From positions 1,240,001 to 1,304,000 of the forward strand of contig NZ_JACHMM010000001.1 in NCBI RefSeq assembly GCF_014204975.1: a stretch of DNA of 64,000 nt, in the 5' to 3' direction. The notes below the pieces were generated by a model that was given only the letters and a program-made list of their open reading frames with translations, made no database searches and was not told the origin of the DNA. The stretch is from Jiangella mangrovi (lineage in GTDB: Bacteria; Actinomycetota; Actinomycetes; Jiangellales; Jiangellaceae). This document shows, piece by piece, positions 34,996 to 44,211 of this stretch (its first letter is position 1; the number at the start of each line of letters is the position of its first letter). A program made the translations under genes and the position numbers.

Positions 34996-36594
34996 GTGAC
35001 GACCATCGACACCGCAGCCCCCATCGAGCGGGCCGGCAAGCGCGAGTGGATCGGCCTGGCCGTCCTGGCCCTGCCCACCCTGCTCCTCGCGCTCGACATG
35101 AGCGTGCTCTACCTGGCCCTGCCGCACCTGGCGGCCGACCTGCAGCCGACCAGCACCCAGCTGCTCTGGATCACCGACATCTACGGCTTCATGGTGGCCG
35201 GCTTCCTCATCACCATGGGCACCCTGGGCGACCGGATCGGCCGGCGCAAGCTCCTGATGATCGGCGCGGTCTTCTTCGCCGCCGCCTCGGTGGCTGCGGC
35301 CTGGGCCTCGAGCGCGGAGATGCTGATCGCCACCCGCACGGCGCTGGGCATCGCCGGGGCGACACTCATGCCGTCGACGCTGGGCCTCATCACCAACATG
35401 TTCAAGGACCCGAAGCAGCGCGGCGTCGCGATCGCGGTGTGGATGAGCTGCTTCATGGGCGGGACGGCGCTCGGCCCGGCCGTCGGCGGCGTGCTGCTCG
35501 AGGCGTTCTGGTGGGGCTCGGTGTTCCTGCTGGGCGTTCCGGTCATGGTCCTGCTGCTGGTCACCGGCCCGATCCTGCTGCCCGAGCACCGCAACCCCGA
35601 CGCCGGCCGGCTCGACCTCGTCAGCGTGGGCCTGTCGCTGGGCACCATCCTCCCGGCCATCTACGGCCTCAAGGAGCTGGCGAAGGACGGCGTCAGCGCC
35701 ACCGCCGTCGCCGCGATCGTCTTCGGTGTCGCCGTGGGTGTGGCGTTCGTCCGCCGGCAGCTGCGTCTGACCGACCCGCTGCTGGACCTGCGGCTGTTCC
35801 AGAACAAGCGCTTCACCTCGGCCCTGGGCATCTTCTCCGTCGGCGGGTTCGCGATGGGCGGCATCTTCCTCTTCGTCAGCCAGTACCTGCAGCTGGTCGA
35901 GGGCCTCTCGCCCCTGCAGGCCGGGCTGTGGCTGGTGCCGCCGTCGGTGGCGATGATCGGCGGGACGATGTTCGGCCCGGCGCTGAGCCAGCGCATCGGC
36001 ACCGGCTGGGTGATCGGCGGCGGCATGGCCCTCGCGGGGATCGGCCTGCTCGTCATGACCCAGGCGGGCGCCACCGGCGGCCTCGGCCTGATCGTCAGCG
36101 GCCTGATCGTCGCCACCGTGGGCCTGGGCCCGGGCGCCGCTCTGACCGCCGACATCGTCGTCAGCTCCGCCCCGCCGGAGAAGGCCGGCTCCGCGGCCTC
36201 GGTCTCCGAGACCAGCGGCGAGTTCGGCATCGCGTTCGGCATCGCCGCCCTGGGCAGCCTGGGCACCGCGGTCTACCGCTCCGAGCTGGCCATCCCTGAC
36301 GGCACCCCGGCCGAGCTGGCCACCGCCGCACAGGACTCGCTGGCCGGCGCCTCCGTGGCCGCCGCCCAGCTGCCCGGCGACGTGGCGGCGCCGCTGCTGG
36401 AGGCCGCTCGCGAGGCCTTCATGACCGGCCTGAACACGGTGGCGAGCATCGGCTCGGTCGCGATGATCGCCTTCGCGGTGGTCGGCGTGGTGCTCTTCCG
36501 CCGCTTCCAGCCGGCCGCACCCGTGGCCGAGGAGCCCGCCACCGACGAGCCGGTCGCGGACGCCGACCACGAGCCGGAGCCCGTCGCCGCCTGA
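34996..36594 (+). CDS. MFS drug transporter, DHA2 (EmrB/QacA) family
   Basis: 532 aa with a GTG start and AGAGAGGGAT upstream. About 14 hydrophobic helices. Motif A, GTLGDRIGRRKLLMIG, follows helix 2, motif D1-like LALDMSVLYLALPHLAADL is in helix 1, and motif C-like GPAVGGVLLE is in helix 5. This arrangement matches SmvA/QacA-type proton-driven efflux pumps for cationic drugs and antiseptics. The C-terminal tail is acidic (EEPATDEPVADAD). No adjacent TetR regulator is present. Confidence 0.9.
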   Translation: MTTIDTAAPIERAGKREWIGLAVLALPTLLLALDMSVLYLALPHLAADLQPTSTQLLWITDIYGFMVAGFLITMGTLGDRIGRRKLLMIGAVFFAAASVAAAWASSAEMLIATRTALGIAGATLMPSTLGLITNMFKDPKQRGVAIAVWMSCFMGGTALGPAVGGVLLEAFWWGSVFLLGVPVMVLLLVTGPILLPEHRNPDAGRLDLVSVGLSLGTILPAIYGLKELAKDGVSATAVAAIVFGVAVGVAFVRRQLRLTDPLLDLRLFQNKRFTSALGIFSVGGFAMGGIFLFVSQYLQLVEGLSPLQAGLWLVPPSVAMIGGTMFGPALSQRIGTGWVIGGGMALAGIGLLVMTQAGATGGLGLIVSGLIVATVGLGPGAALTADIVVSSAPPEKAGSAASVSETSGEFGIAFGIAALGSLGTAVYRSELAIPDGTPAELATAAQDSLAGASVAAAQLPGDVAAPLLEAAREAFMTGLNTVASIGSVAMIAFAVVGVVLFRRFQPAAPVAEEPATDEPVADADHEPEPVAA

Positions 36595-36612
36595 TCCCTT
36601 CACCACTCGCGC

Positions 36613-36651
36613 AGAGCTGGGTCCGGTCGATTCTCGACCGGCCCCAGCTCT
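36613..36651. terminator. Long bidirectional terminator hairpin
   Basis: AGAGCTGGG-T-CCGGTCGA pairs with TCGACCGG-C-CCCAGCTCT around the 3-nt loop TTC: 17 base pairs with a single T/C mismatch. It lies 19 nt after the MFS stop and 5 nt from the end of the convergent fic pseudogene. Confidence 0.85.
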
Positions 36652-36655
36652 CGTG

Positions 36656-37242
36656 TCATCCAATGAGGTCCAAGACCTCGCGCGCAATGTAGGCCGTCGC
36701 TCCTCGCTCGATGACCTTGGTGTGCAGGATGCCGGCCCGACGCAGCTCTTCCAACGCTGCAGTCGCCGCAGGGAACGAGACGTCGAGGATCCGCCTCAGC
36801 GTGGTCGCGGTCACGACCGGCGCTTCCGGGAACTGCGCCAGAAGACGCGCGACGGCTGCTCGGGCAGCAGCGAGGCGTGCAGGTCGACGATGCCCTCGAC
36901 GGTCAGCAACTCAGCTTCGACCAGCTCTGTCGTCGAGCGGCGTACGACGGTCAGGTTGTTGGCGACGAGACGAGCCTGCTCGCTCACGCCCCTGACCGAT
37001 TCCGACTGTCCCAACTCCGCGAGCGCCACCTGCTGCGGAGCGGACGCGATGCTCTCGATACGAGAGCTGGCGATCGCCTCGGAACGCAACAGGAACCGGG
37101 AGATGCCCGCAAGCCCGTCCGCGTCGGAGCCGTTGAGCACGCGGATGCCTCGCTCGACCCTGGTGACCTGCCGGGAGAGGTCGCCGCGGGAACGACGCAA
37201 GGATGCCGACGATGCACGACAGCCTTGCAAGGATCCGTACAC
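36656..37242 (-). pseudogene. Decayed Fic-family gene lacking its catalytic core
   Basis: The 5' part (37242 to about 36815) encodes a Fic N-terminal domain: RFLLRSEAIASSRIESIAS, EQARLVANNLTVVRR and VEGIVDLHASLLPEQPSR. The 3' part, in a different frame, encodes the C-terminal winged helix of such proteins: VVTATTLRRILDVSFPAATA, ALEELRRAGILHTKVI and YIAREVLDLIG, stop at 36656. The central Fic domain with HxFxDGNGR is absent. A deletion and frame change at about 36845 therefore removed the AMP-transferase core. The N-terminus is also short: an in-frame TGA lies just upstream. Not expected to be active. Confidence 0.7.
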
Positions 37243-37262
37243 CTGGCTGTTACGGTGCGTTC

Positions 37263-38018
37263 ATGAAAGACCCGGCCGGCCGACTCCGGTTCATCACTCC
37301 ACCGGCGCCTCTGGACGACGCCCGCTACGTCATCGGCCGGGCCCTGCTGCTGGTCAGCGCAGCCATCATGGCCCTGCACGCCGTCTCCGTCGTGGTACGG
37401 ATCCGGACCCGGCCCGAGGCCGGCGCCCTGGCCGACGTCCTGGCGTTGCTGAACGGCGGCCACGAGCGCTCGCTGGCGAGCTGGTGGACCGCGGCGCTGC
37501 TGGTGACCTGCAGCGTGGCCGCTCTCCTCGCCGCCCGGCTCGCTCGCGGCGACGGCGACCCCCGCGCCGGGCGGGCCTGGGTGGTGCTGGCCGTCGTCTT
37601 CGCCCTGCTGTCGCTGGACGAGGCCGTCTCCCTGCACGAGCGCGGCGCCGAGTGGGCCGGCGCAGTCTTCGACTCCGGCTCGGTGCTGGCGCGGCTCGGC
37701 TGGACGCTCCCGGCCGCCGCGATCATCGTCGTCTCGCTCGCGGCGCTGGTGCCGGCCTTCCGGGCCATCCCGTCGCGCTCGCGCAGCATCATCGTCGCGG
37801 GGCTGGCCACGTCGATCGCGGGCGCCCTGGGCATGGAGGTCGTGAACGTCCTGCTGGTCGACGCCGGGGCGCGGTACCTGTGGCGGCACCTGGTCATGGC
37901 GATCGAAGAGGCGGCCGAGATGGCCGGCGTCGTGATCGCCCTGCTCGGGGTGCTGACCACCGTGCGGGTGAGCGGGACCGACCGCGGAGTGGCTCTGGCC
38001 TACGACGCCGGCCGCTGA
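37263..38018 (+). CDS. Six-helix integral membrane protein of unknown function
   Basis: 251 aa from ATG 37263; the frame to 37203 overlaps the fic remnant. About six hydrophobic helices (near 25-45, 72-92, 103-120, 148-168, 177-200, 220-238). The acidic motif LSLDEAVSLHERGAEW after helix 3 is a recurrent feature of an uncharacterised actinobacterial membrane family, and AIEEAAEMAG precedes the last helix. No catalytic assignment is made. Its end overlaps the convergent TrmH-type gene by 19 nt. Confidence 0.75.
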   Translation: MKDPAGRLRFITPPAPLDDARYVIGRALLLVSAAIMALHAVSVVVRIRTRPEAGALADVLALLNGGHERSLASWWTAALLVTCSVAALLAARLARGDGDPRAGRAWVVLAVVFALLSLDEAVSLHERGAEWAGAVFDSGSVLARLGWTLPAAAIIVVSLAALVPAFRAIPSRSRSIIVAGLATSIAGALGMEVVNVLLVDAGARYLWRHLVMAIEEAAEMAGVVIALLGVLTTVRVSGTDRGVALAYDAGR

Positions 38019-38815
38019 GGATCCCGGCTGCGCTGGCGCAGCGCCTCGTAGAGGACGACGGCGCCAGCGGCGGCCGCGTTGAGCGAGCTGGCGCCGCCGG
38101 TCATGGGGATCCGGACCGTCACGTCGCAGCCGTCGCGCCACGCTCGGCTCATGCCGGTGGTCTCGTTGCCGATGACGACGACGGCGGCAGCGGTCAGCGG
38201 GGCGGCGGGCAGCTCGACGTCGCCGGACTCGTCGGTGCCGATGACCGTCGCGCGCCCCGTGGCCCAGTCCAGCAGCGGCGCCGGGCCGCTGAGCCGCAGC
38301 ACCGGCAGCGAGAAGATCGACCCGGTGCTGGCCCGCACGGACTGCGGGTCCCACGGGTCCGCCGCGTGCCCCGTCACCACGACGGCGTGAGCGCCCAGCG
38401 CGTCGGCCGAGCGCACGAGCGACCCGATGTTGCCGGGCGACGACGGCCGGTCGAACGCCACGACCAGCGCGTCCGGCACCTCCGGAAGCGCGGCCACGTC
38501 GTCGGAACCGGGATGGCGGACGACGGCGAGCAGCTCCGGCGCGCCGTCGGAGCGCTCCCCCAGCTCGGCCAGCAGGTCCGGCGCCACCCGGGTCACCGGC
38601 GCCAGGCCGGACGCCATGAGCTCCGCCGCCCACGACGAGGGCCGCGGCCGGCCGTCGAACAGCAGCGACACGAACGGCACCCCGGCCGCGACCGCCATGG
38701 AGATGGGCCGGACGCCCTGCACGATCAGCTCGCCGCTGGACTGCCGCTTCGCACGGTTGGTGAGCAGCGCCTGCCACTGCTGGAACGTGGCGTTGCGGCG
38801 TTCGACGGCCCGCAC
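38000..38815 (-). CDS. TrmH/SpoU-family RNA 2'-O-methyltransferase
   Basis: 271 aa with a GTG start 4 nt after the acyl-CoA dehydrogenase stop. N-terminal substrate-binding region: FQQWQALLTNRAKRQSSGEL. The SPOUT domain with the trefoil-knot motifs is visible: motif 1 PSSPGNIGSLVRSADALGAH, motif 2 VVVIGNETTGMSRAW, motif 3 MTGGASSLNAAAAGAVVLYE. It methylates ribose in rRNA or tRNA; the position is unknown. It is distinct from RlmB, encoded 1.2 kb upstream. Confidence 0.88.
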   Translation of the reverse strand: MRAVERRNATFQQWQALLTNRAKRQSSGELIVQGVRPISMAVAAGVPFVSLLFDGRPRPSSWAAELMASGLAPVTRVAPDLLAELGERSDGAPELLAVVRHPGSDDVAALPEVPDALVVAFDRPSSPGNIGSLVRSADALGAHAVVVTGHAADPWDPQSVRASTGSIFSLPVLRLSGPAPLLDWATGRATVIGTDESGDVELPAAPLTAAAVVVIGNETTGMSRAWRDGCDVTVRIPMTGGASSLNAAAAGAVVLYEALRQRSRDPQRPAS

Positions 38816-38819
38816 GTGG

Positions 38820-39974
38820 CTACCGGCCGCCCGGCGGGCGGAGCATGCGCGCGATGACCAGCCGCTGGATCTGGTTGGTGCCCTCGAAGATCTGCATGAC
38901 CTTCGCCTCGCGGAAGTACCGCTCGGCCGGGTGGTCGCGGGTGTACCCGGCGCCGCCGAGCACCTGGACGGCGTCGGTGGTGACCCGCATGGCGTTGTCG
39001 GTGGCCACCAGCTTCGCCACCGACGCCTGGTGGCGGAACGGCAGGGCGGCGTCGCGGCGGCGGGCGGCCACGATGTACAGCGCGCGGGCGCTCTCGACCG
39101 CCGCGGCCATGTCGGCCAGCAGGAAGCCCAGGCCCTGGTGGTCGATGATCGGCTTGCCGAACTGCTCGCGCTCGCGGGCGTAGACGACCGCCGTCTCCAG
39201 CGCCGCCTGGCCCAGGCCGGTCGCGATGGCGGCGATGCCGAGCCGGCCGGAGTTCAGCGCCTCGAGCGCCATGCCGAAGCCGTCGCCCTCGCGGCCGATG
39301 CGCCGCTCGGCCGGCACCCGGACGCCGTCGAGGTTGAGGATGGTCGTCGGCGAGCCGGTGAGCCCCATCTTCCGCTCCGGCGCGCCGAACGACAGCCCCG
39401 GAGTGTCGGCCGGGATCAGGAAGCACGAGATGCCGTGCGAGCCGTCGTCGGACGTCCGGGCGAAGACGGTGTAGAAGTCGGCGACGCCGCCGTGGGTGAT
39501 CCAGGCCTTGGTGCCGGTGAGCACGTAGCCGTCGCCGTCGCGCACCGCCCGGGTGCTGATGGCCGCCGCGTCGGACCCCGCCTGCGGCTCGGACAGGCAG
39601 TACGCGCCGAGCAGGTCGCCGCCGATGAGGTCGGGCAGCCATCGCTTGCGCTGCTCGAGCGTGCCGTGGCTGGCGAGCGGCCAGCACGACAGCGAGTGCA
39701 CGCTGACGGTGAGGGCGACGGTGGCCCAGCGCTCGGCCAGCTCCTCGAGGACCTGCAGATAGACCTCGTAGGGCTGACCCCCGCCGCCGTAGACCTCTTC
39801 GTACGGAAGACCGAGCAGGCCGACCCGGCCGAGCGTGCGGACCAGTTCGCGCGGGTACTCACCCGCCTCCTCGGCGGCCGCGGCTCTGGGCCGCAGCTCG
39901 CGCTCGGCGATGTCGCGAACCAGGCCGATCAGGTCTTCGGCCTCGGGCGTGGGCAGCATGCGCTCCACGGACAC
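38820..39974 (-). CDS. Acyl-CoA dehydrogenase
   Basis: 384 aa FAD flavoprotein. ACAD signatures: AYCLSEPQAGSDAAAISTRA, KAWITHGGVADFYTVFAR, QFGKPIIDHQGLGFLLADM and the C-terminal MQIFEGTNQIQRLVIAR, whose Glu is the likely catalytic base as in short-chain enzymes. It introduces an alpha-beta double bond into acyl-CoA. Chain length or branching cannot be told. It lies between rlmB and the TrmH-type gene, probably in one minus-strand transcript with the latter. Confidence 0.9.
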   Translation of the reverse strand: MSVERMLPTPEAEDLIGLVRDIAERELRPRAAAAEEAGEYPRELVRTLGRVGLLGLPYEEVYGGGGQPYEVYLQVLEELAERWATVALTVSVHSLSCWPLASHGTLEQRKRWLPDLIGGDLLGAYCLSEPQAGSDAAAISTRAVRDGDGYVLTGTKAWITHGGVADFYTVFARTSDDGSHGISCFLIPADTPGLSFGAPERKMGLTGSPTTILNLDGVRVPAERRIGREGDGFGMALEALNSGRLGIAAIATGLGQAALETAVVYAREREQFGKPIIDHQGLGFLLADMAAAVESARALYIVAARRRDAALPFRHQASVAKLVATDNAMRVTTDAVQVLGGAGYTRDHPAERYFREAKVMQIFEGTNQIQRLVIARMLRPPGGR

Positions 39975-40046
39975 GTCCGGATACCTCCGCGCTCGGCGCC
40001 GTGTCCGGGGATCGCCCGGGCGACGGCGTCAGTGGACGGCCGTAGC

Positions 40047-41027
40047 CTACCGTGGCCCGCCTGCGGACCGGGCCCGGGTGATCTCGTAGAGCGCCACCCC
40101 GGCCGCCACCCCGGCGTTCAGCGACTCGACGCTGCTCACGATGGGGATGCGGACCACCAGGTCGCAGGTCTCGGTGACGATGCGCGACATGCCGGCGCCC
40201 TCGGACCCGACCACCAGGCAGACCGGCTGGTCCAGCGCGCGGGCCTCGGCGATGTCGGTCTCGCCGGCACCGTCGAGGCCGATGACGAACAGCCCGGCGT
40301 CCTGGTACGCGCGCAGTGCCCGGGCCAGGTTGGTGGCCTTGGCGACGGGAGTGCGCGCGGCCGCGCCGGCCGACGTCTTCCAGGCGCCCGCCGTCATGCC
40401 GGCGCTGCGCCGTTCGGGCACCACGACGCCGTGCGCACCGAACGCGGCCGCCGAGCGGACGACGGCGCCGAGGTTGCGAGGGTCGGTGACGCCGTCGAGC
40501 GCGACGATCAGCGGTACCTCGCCGGCGTCGAACGCGGCCGCGACGAGGTCGGCGGGATCGGCGTACTCGTACGGCGGCAGCGTCAGCGCCACGCCCTGGT
40601 GGACGGCGCCGCCGGTGACGCGGTCGAGCTCGGAGCGCGGCGCCTCGAGCAGCGGCAGCCCGCGCTCGGCGGAGATCTTCAGGATCTCGCGGACGCGGTC
40701 GTCGCTGTCGATGCGCTCGGCCACGTACAGCGCCTTGACCGGCACGGCGGCCCGCAGCGCCTCGACGACGGCGTTGCGCCCGGCGACGGTCTCAGCGGCG
40801 CCGGGCCTGCCGGTGCCGGAGCCGCCACGGCCCCCGCCGGACCGCTCGGCCGCCCTGCGTTCCGCGGCCGCCTTGCGGGCGGCCGGGTGCGCGGGGCGGT
40901 CCTCGGCCTTCGGCGTGGGGCCCTTGCCCTTGAGCGCCTTGCGCCGCTGGCCGCCGGAGCCGACGACCATGCCCTTCTTCGTGCCCGTCTTGCGCATGGC
41001 GCCGCGGCGCTGGGAGTTGCCGGCCAT
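40047..41027 (-). CDS. rlmB: 23S rRNA (guanosine-2'-O-)-methyltransferase
   Basis: 326 aa. A basic, low-complexity N-terminal extension (about residues 1-80, rich in Lys, Arg, Gly) is typical of actinobacterial RlmB. The substrate-binding domain TVAGRNAVVEALRAAVPVKALYV comes next, then the SPOUT knot with VTDPRNLGAVVRSAAAFGAH, LVVGSEGAGMSRIV and SSVESLNAGVAAGVALYE. It methylates G2251 (E. coli numbering) in the peptidyl-transferase P loop. The start shares one base with the cysS stop (TGATG). Confidence 0.93.
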   Translation of the reverse strand: MAGNSQRRGAMRKTGTKKGMVVGSGGQRRKALKGKGPTPKAEDRPAHPAARKAAAERRAAERSGGGRGGSGTGRPGAAETVAGRNAVVEALRAAVPVKALYVAERIDSDDRVREILKISAERGLPLLEAPRSELDRVTGGAVHQGVALTLPPYEYADPADLVAAAFDAGEVPLIVALDGVTDPRNLGAVVRSAAAFGAHGVVVPERRSAGMTAGAWKTSAGAAARTPVAKATNLARALRAYQDAGLFVIGLDGAGETDIAEARALDQPVCLVVGSEGAGMSRIVTETCDLVVRIPIVSSVESLNAGVAAGVALYEITRARSAGGPR

Positions 41028-42475
41028 CAGGGGGTGCCTCCGAGGTCTCCGGGTTCGTCCGCCAGCTGCCAGCGGGTGCCGTCAGGGTTGTCCTCGACGA
41101 CGATGCCGGCGGCCTTGAGGCGGTCGCGCAGGGCGTCGGCCGTGGCGAAGTCGCGGTTCTCGCGCGCCTGCTGGCGCTGCTCGAGCACCGTCTGGACGAG
41201 GACGTCGACGGCGCCGCGCAGGCGGTCGCCGCCACTGCCGACCGTCCCGAGGCCCAGCCAGGGCTCGGCGAGGGGGTCCAGCCCCAGCACGCCCAGCATG
41301 GCCCGCACGGACGCGAGGTTGGACCGCAGCTCGACCCGCTCGCCCGACGTGAGCAGCGTGTTGCCCTCGCGGACGGTGTCGAACAGGACGGCCAGCGCCT
41401 GCGGCACGGAGAGGTCGTCGTCCATGGCCGCCCGGAACGCCGCGGGCACGTCGGCCGCGGGCTTGACGTCGGTGGTCACCTCGGTGGCGCGCACCACGTA
41501 GCCCTCGATGCGCCGGAACGCGGCGGCCGCCTCGGCCAGGGCGTCCTCGGAGAACTCGACGTGGCTGCGGTAGTGCGGCGCGGCGAGGTAGTAGCGCAGC
41601 TCGATGGGGCGGATGCGCTGGACGACGTCGGCGACGAGCAGGGAATTGCCCAGCGACTTGCTCATCTTCTCGCCGGCCGTGGTGACCCAGCCGTTGTGCA
41701 TCCAGTACCGGACGAACGGATGCCCGGCCGCACGCGACTGGGCGAGCTCGTTCTCGTGGTGCGGGAAGCGCAGGTCGATGCCGCCGCCGTGGATGTCGAA
41801 CTCCTCGCCCAGGTACTTGCCGGCCATGGCCGAGCATTCGAGGTGCCAGCCGGGGCGGCCGCGGCCGAACGGCGCCGGCCAGGAGGCGGTCTCGGGCTCG
41901 CCCGGCTTGTGCCCCTTCCAGAGCGCGAAGTCGCGGGGGTCGCGCTTGCCGCGGGGGTCGGCGTCGGTGGCCGGCTCCATCTCGTCGATCTTCTGGCCGG
42001 ACAGCTCGCCGTAGGAGGGCCACGACCGCACGTCGAAGTAGACGTCGCCGGAGCCGTCCTCGGCCGCGTAGGCGTGCCCGCGCTCGATGAGCAGCTCCAT
42101 GAGCTCGATCATCTCGGGGATGTGCCCGGTGGCCCGCGGCTGGTAGGTGGCCGGCAGGCAGCCCAGCACCTCATAGGCGGCGTCGAGCGCGCGCTCGTTC
42201 TCATACGCCCACGCCCACCACGGCCGGCCCGACTCGGCGGACTTCGTGAGGATCTTGTCGTCGATGTCGGTGACGTTGGCGACGATGGTGACCTCGTGGC
42301 CGTTGTGCTCGAACCAGCGCCGCAGCACGTCGAATACCACTTCCTTGCGGATGTGGCCAATGTGCGGGGGTCCCTGCACGGTCAGCCCACAGTGGTAGAT
42401 CCCGACCTTGCCCGGTGTGACGGGCACGAAGTCGCGGATCTCACTGCTGGCGGTGTCGTACAGGCGAAGACTCAC
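41027..42475 (-). CDS. cysS: Cysteinyl-tRNA synthetase
   Basis: 482 aa from a GTG at 42475; the frame to 42772 is non-coding extension. Class I synthetase motifs: [13 protein letters not shown] (HIGH) and KMSKSLGN (KMSKS). Zinc ligands are Cys29 in IYHCGLT, Cys in [12 protein letters not shown], and the His/Glu of [11 protein letters not shown]. The length and the C-terminal anticodon-binding part ([19 protein letters not shown]) indicate CysS rather than the shorter mycothiol ligase MshC. It is translationally coupled to rlmB. Confidence 0.95.
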   Translation of the reverse strand: MSLRLYDTASSEIRDFVPVTPGKVGIYHCGLTVQGPPHIGHIRKEVVFDVLRRWFEHNGHEVTIVANVTDIDDKILTKSAESGRPWWAWAYENERALDAAYEVLGCLPATYQPRATGHIPEMIELMELLIERGHAYAAEDGSGDVYFDVRSWPSYGELSGQKIDEMEPATDADPRGKRDPRDFALWKGHKPGEPETASWPAPFGRGRPGWHLECSAMAGKYLGEEFDIHGGGIDLRFPHHENELAQSRAAGHPFVRYWMHNGWVTTAGEKMSKSLGNSLLVADVVQRIRPIELRYYLAAPHYRSHVEFSEDALAEAAAAFRRIEGYVVRATEVTTDVKPAADVPAAFRAAMDDDLSVPQALAVLFDTVREGNTLLTSGERVELRSNLASVRAMLGVLGLDPLAEPWLGLGTVGSGGDRLRGAVDVLVQTVLEQRQQARENRDFATADALRDRLKAAGIVVEDNPDGTRWQLADEPGDLGGTP

Positions 42476-42572
42476 CGGACAAGGGTAGCCACTCCGCGGC
42501 CCCTCCACGGCCGCCCGGACGACGTCGCCGTTCCCCGATCGGTGCCCTGATGGGGAACAATGAACGCAGACC

Positions 42573-43280
42573 ATGGTGACCGACGACGTTCCGACCCGAG
42601 TGTCCACCCGGCGTGAATGGCCGTGGTGGGCTCCGTCGGTGTCGGCCGGCCTGGTCAGCGCCGCCCTGCTCGGCCTCATGACCTGGCAGGTCCTCGAACG
42701 CGGCTGGTTCATCGCCTGGGACTGGAGTTTCCACGCCCACGTCGACGTCCGCCAGCCCGACGGCATCACCAAGACCCTGCTCGACGCCCTGGCCAGCCTC
42801 GGCGGGCAGCGCCTCTACACCCTGCCCATCATCGCCGCCGTCGGCCTGTACGTCGCGTACCAGCAGCGCCGGGTCCGCGTCCTGGTCGCCATCGTGGCCG
42901 GGCTGGCCACCGTCCTGTTCATCGGCTACTGGATCAAGTTCGGGCTGGGGCGCACACCGCCGGCCAGCGGCCAGGACGTCCTGCACGGCGTCGGCCAGGC
43001 GTTCCCGTCCGGGCACACCGCCAACGCCACGCTCACCTGGTTCCTGCTGGTCGTGGTGCTGTTCGGCGCGCGGGGGCTGAAGCCCGACCGCGTCCGCTTC
43101 CGCCGCTACCTCTGGGTGGCCGCGGCCGGGGTGCTGGTCACCGGGTTCCTCATGACCGCCCTCGACTACCACTGGCTCAGCGACATCCCCGGCGGCTTCG
43201 CGCTGGGGCTGCTGGCGCTCATGGTGTCGGTGACGGTGCTGAGGGCGCCGGCCGTGCGCTGGCCCCGCCGGCGGGGATGA
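42573..43280 (+). CDS. PAP2-superfamily membrane phosphatase
   Basis: 235 aa with about six helices. The three PAP2 motifs are present: [11 protein letters not shown] (motif 1), [13 protein letters not shown] (motif 2) and [11 protein letters not shown] (motif 3 with the catalytic His). Such enzymes dephosphorylate lipid phosphates, for example phosphatidate or undecaprenyl pyrophosphate. Substrate unknown. Its last 62 nt overlap the aldo/keto reductase gene on the other strand. Confidence 0.88.
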   Translation: MVTDDVPTRVSTRREWPWWAPSVSAGLVSAALLGLMTWQVLERGWFIAWDWSFHAHVDVRQPDGITKTLLDALASLGGQRLYTLPIIAAVGLYVAYQQRRVRVLVAIVAGLATVLFIGYWIKFGLGRTPPASGQDVLHGVGQAFPSGHTANATLTWFLLVVVLFGARGLKPDRVRFRRYLWVAAAGVLVTGFLMTALDYHWLSDIPGGFALGLLALMVSVTVLRAPAVRWPRRRG

Positions 43281-44211
43281 GCCCGCGCTCCTCGAGGTCG
43301 GCCCACAGCCGCTCGGGGACGGCGGTGTCGAGCCGGACCGCGTTCTGCGCGGCCTCGGCGGGGCTGCGCATGCCGACGACGGCGGAGGCGACGAGCGGGT
43401 GGCGCAGCGGGTAGTGCAGCGCGGCCTGCGGGAGGGTGACGCCGTGGTGCGCGCAGACGGCGGCCAGCTCGCGGGCCCGGTCGAGGATGCGCGGCGGGAC
43501 TGGTCCGTACTCGTACGTGCCGCCCGGGTCCGGGACGTCGGTGGCCAGCAGGCCGGAGTTGTAGATGCCGGCGGCGACGACGGCGACAGCTGCGGTCTCG
43601 CAGGCGGGGAAGAGCTCGTCGAGCGCAGGCTGCTCGAGGAGGGTGAAACGGCCGGCGACCATGACGGCGTCCAGGCCACCGTTGTCGACGAGGGTGGTGA
43701 GGGCTGCCGCGTCCTTCGAGCCGACCCCGACGGCGGTGATGGCGCCCTCGTCGCGCAGCTCGATCAGCGCGGGGATCGCGGTAGCCAGGGCGTCGGGCAT
43801 GCGGTCCTCGGGGTCGTGCAGGTAGAGCAGGTCGACCCGGTCCAGGCCGAGGCGGGTGAGGGAGTCGTCGAGGCTGCGCCGGATGCCGTCGCGGGTGTAG
43901 TCCCAGACGCGGCGGTGTGTGGCCGGGTTGGCGAACCCGTCGTCGACGTCGGTCCGGCCCGAGTCGTCGGGGACGAGCAGCCGCCCGGCCTTGGTCGACA
44001 CCAGGTACTCGTGGCGCGGCCGGCCGGCGAGCGCACGGCCGAGACGCCGTTCGGAGAGGCCGAGGCCGTAGTGGGGTGCGGTGTCGAAGTAGCGCACCCC
44101 CGCATCCCAGGCCGCATCGACGGTCGCGGCCGCGGTGTCGTCGTCGACCGGCGTGTAGAGGCCGGCGATCGGTGCGGCGCCGAAGCCCAAGCGGCTGAGC
44201 GTCAGCGCCAC
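43219..44211 (-). CDS. Aldo/keto reductase, probable L-fucose/aldose dehydrogenase
   Basis: 330 aa. AKR active-site residues: Asp and Tyr in [15 protein letters not shown], Lys in YLVSTKAGR, His in [10 protein letters not shown]. The N-terminus [19 protein letters not shown] resembles D-threo-aldose 1-dehydrogenase (L-fucose dehydrogenase) and pyridoxal 4-dehydrogenase-like AKRs. It overlaps the fuconate dehydratase gene by 10 nt and should act before it, oxidising L-fucose to the lactone. A lactonase is not in the window. The substrate is inferred from context. Confidence 0.8.
   Translation of the reverse strand: MALTLSRLGFGAAPIAGLYTPVDDDTAAATVDAAWDAGVRYFDTAPHYGLGLSERRLGRALAGRPRHEYLVSTKAGRLLVPDDSGRTDVDDGFANPATHRRVWDYTRDGIRRSLDDSLTRLGLDRVDLLYLHDPEDRMPDALATAIPALIELRDEGAITAVGVGSKDAAALTTLVDNGGLDAVMVAGRFTLLEQPALDELFPACETAAVAVVAAGIYNSGLLATDVPDPGGTYEYGPVPPRILDRARELAAVCAHHGVTLPQAALHYPLRHPLVASAVVGMRSPAEAAQNAVRLDTAVPERLWADLEERGLIPAGGASARPAPSAPSPTP

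Noticed and set aside
41027-42475. Mycothiol ligase MshC instead of CysS
   Set aside because: The length (482 aa), the complete C-terminal anticodon-binding part and coupling to rlmB fit CysS.
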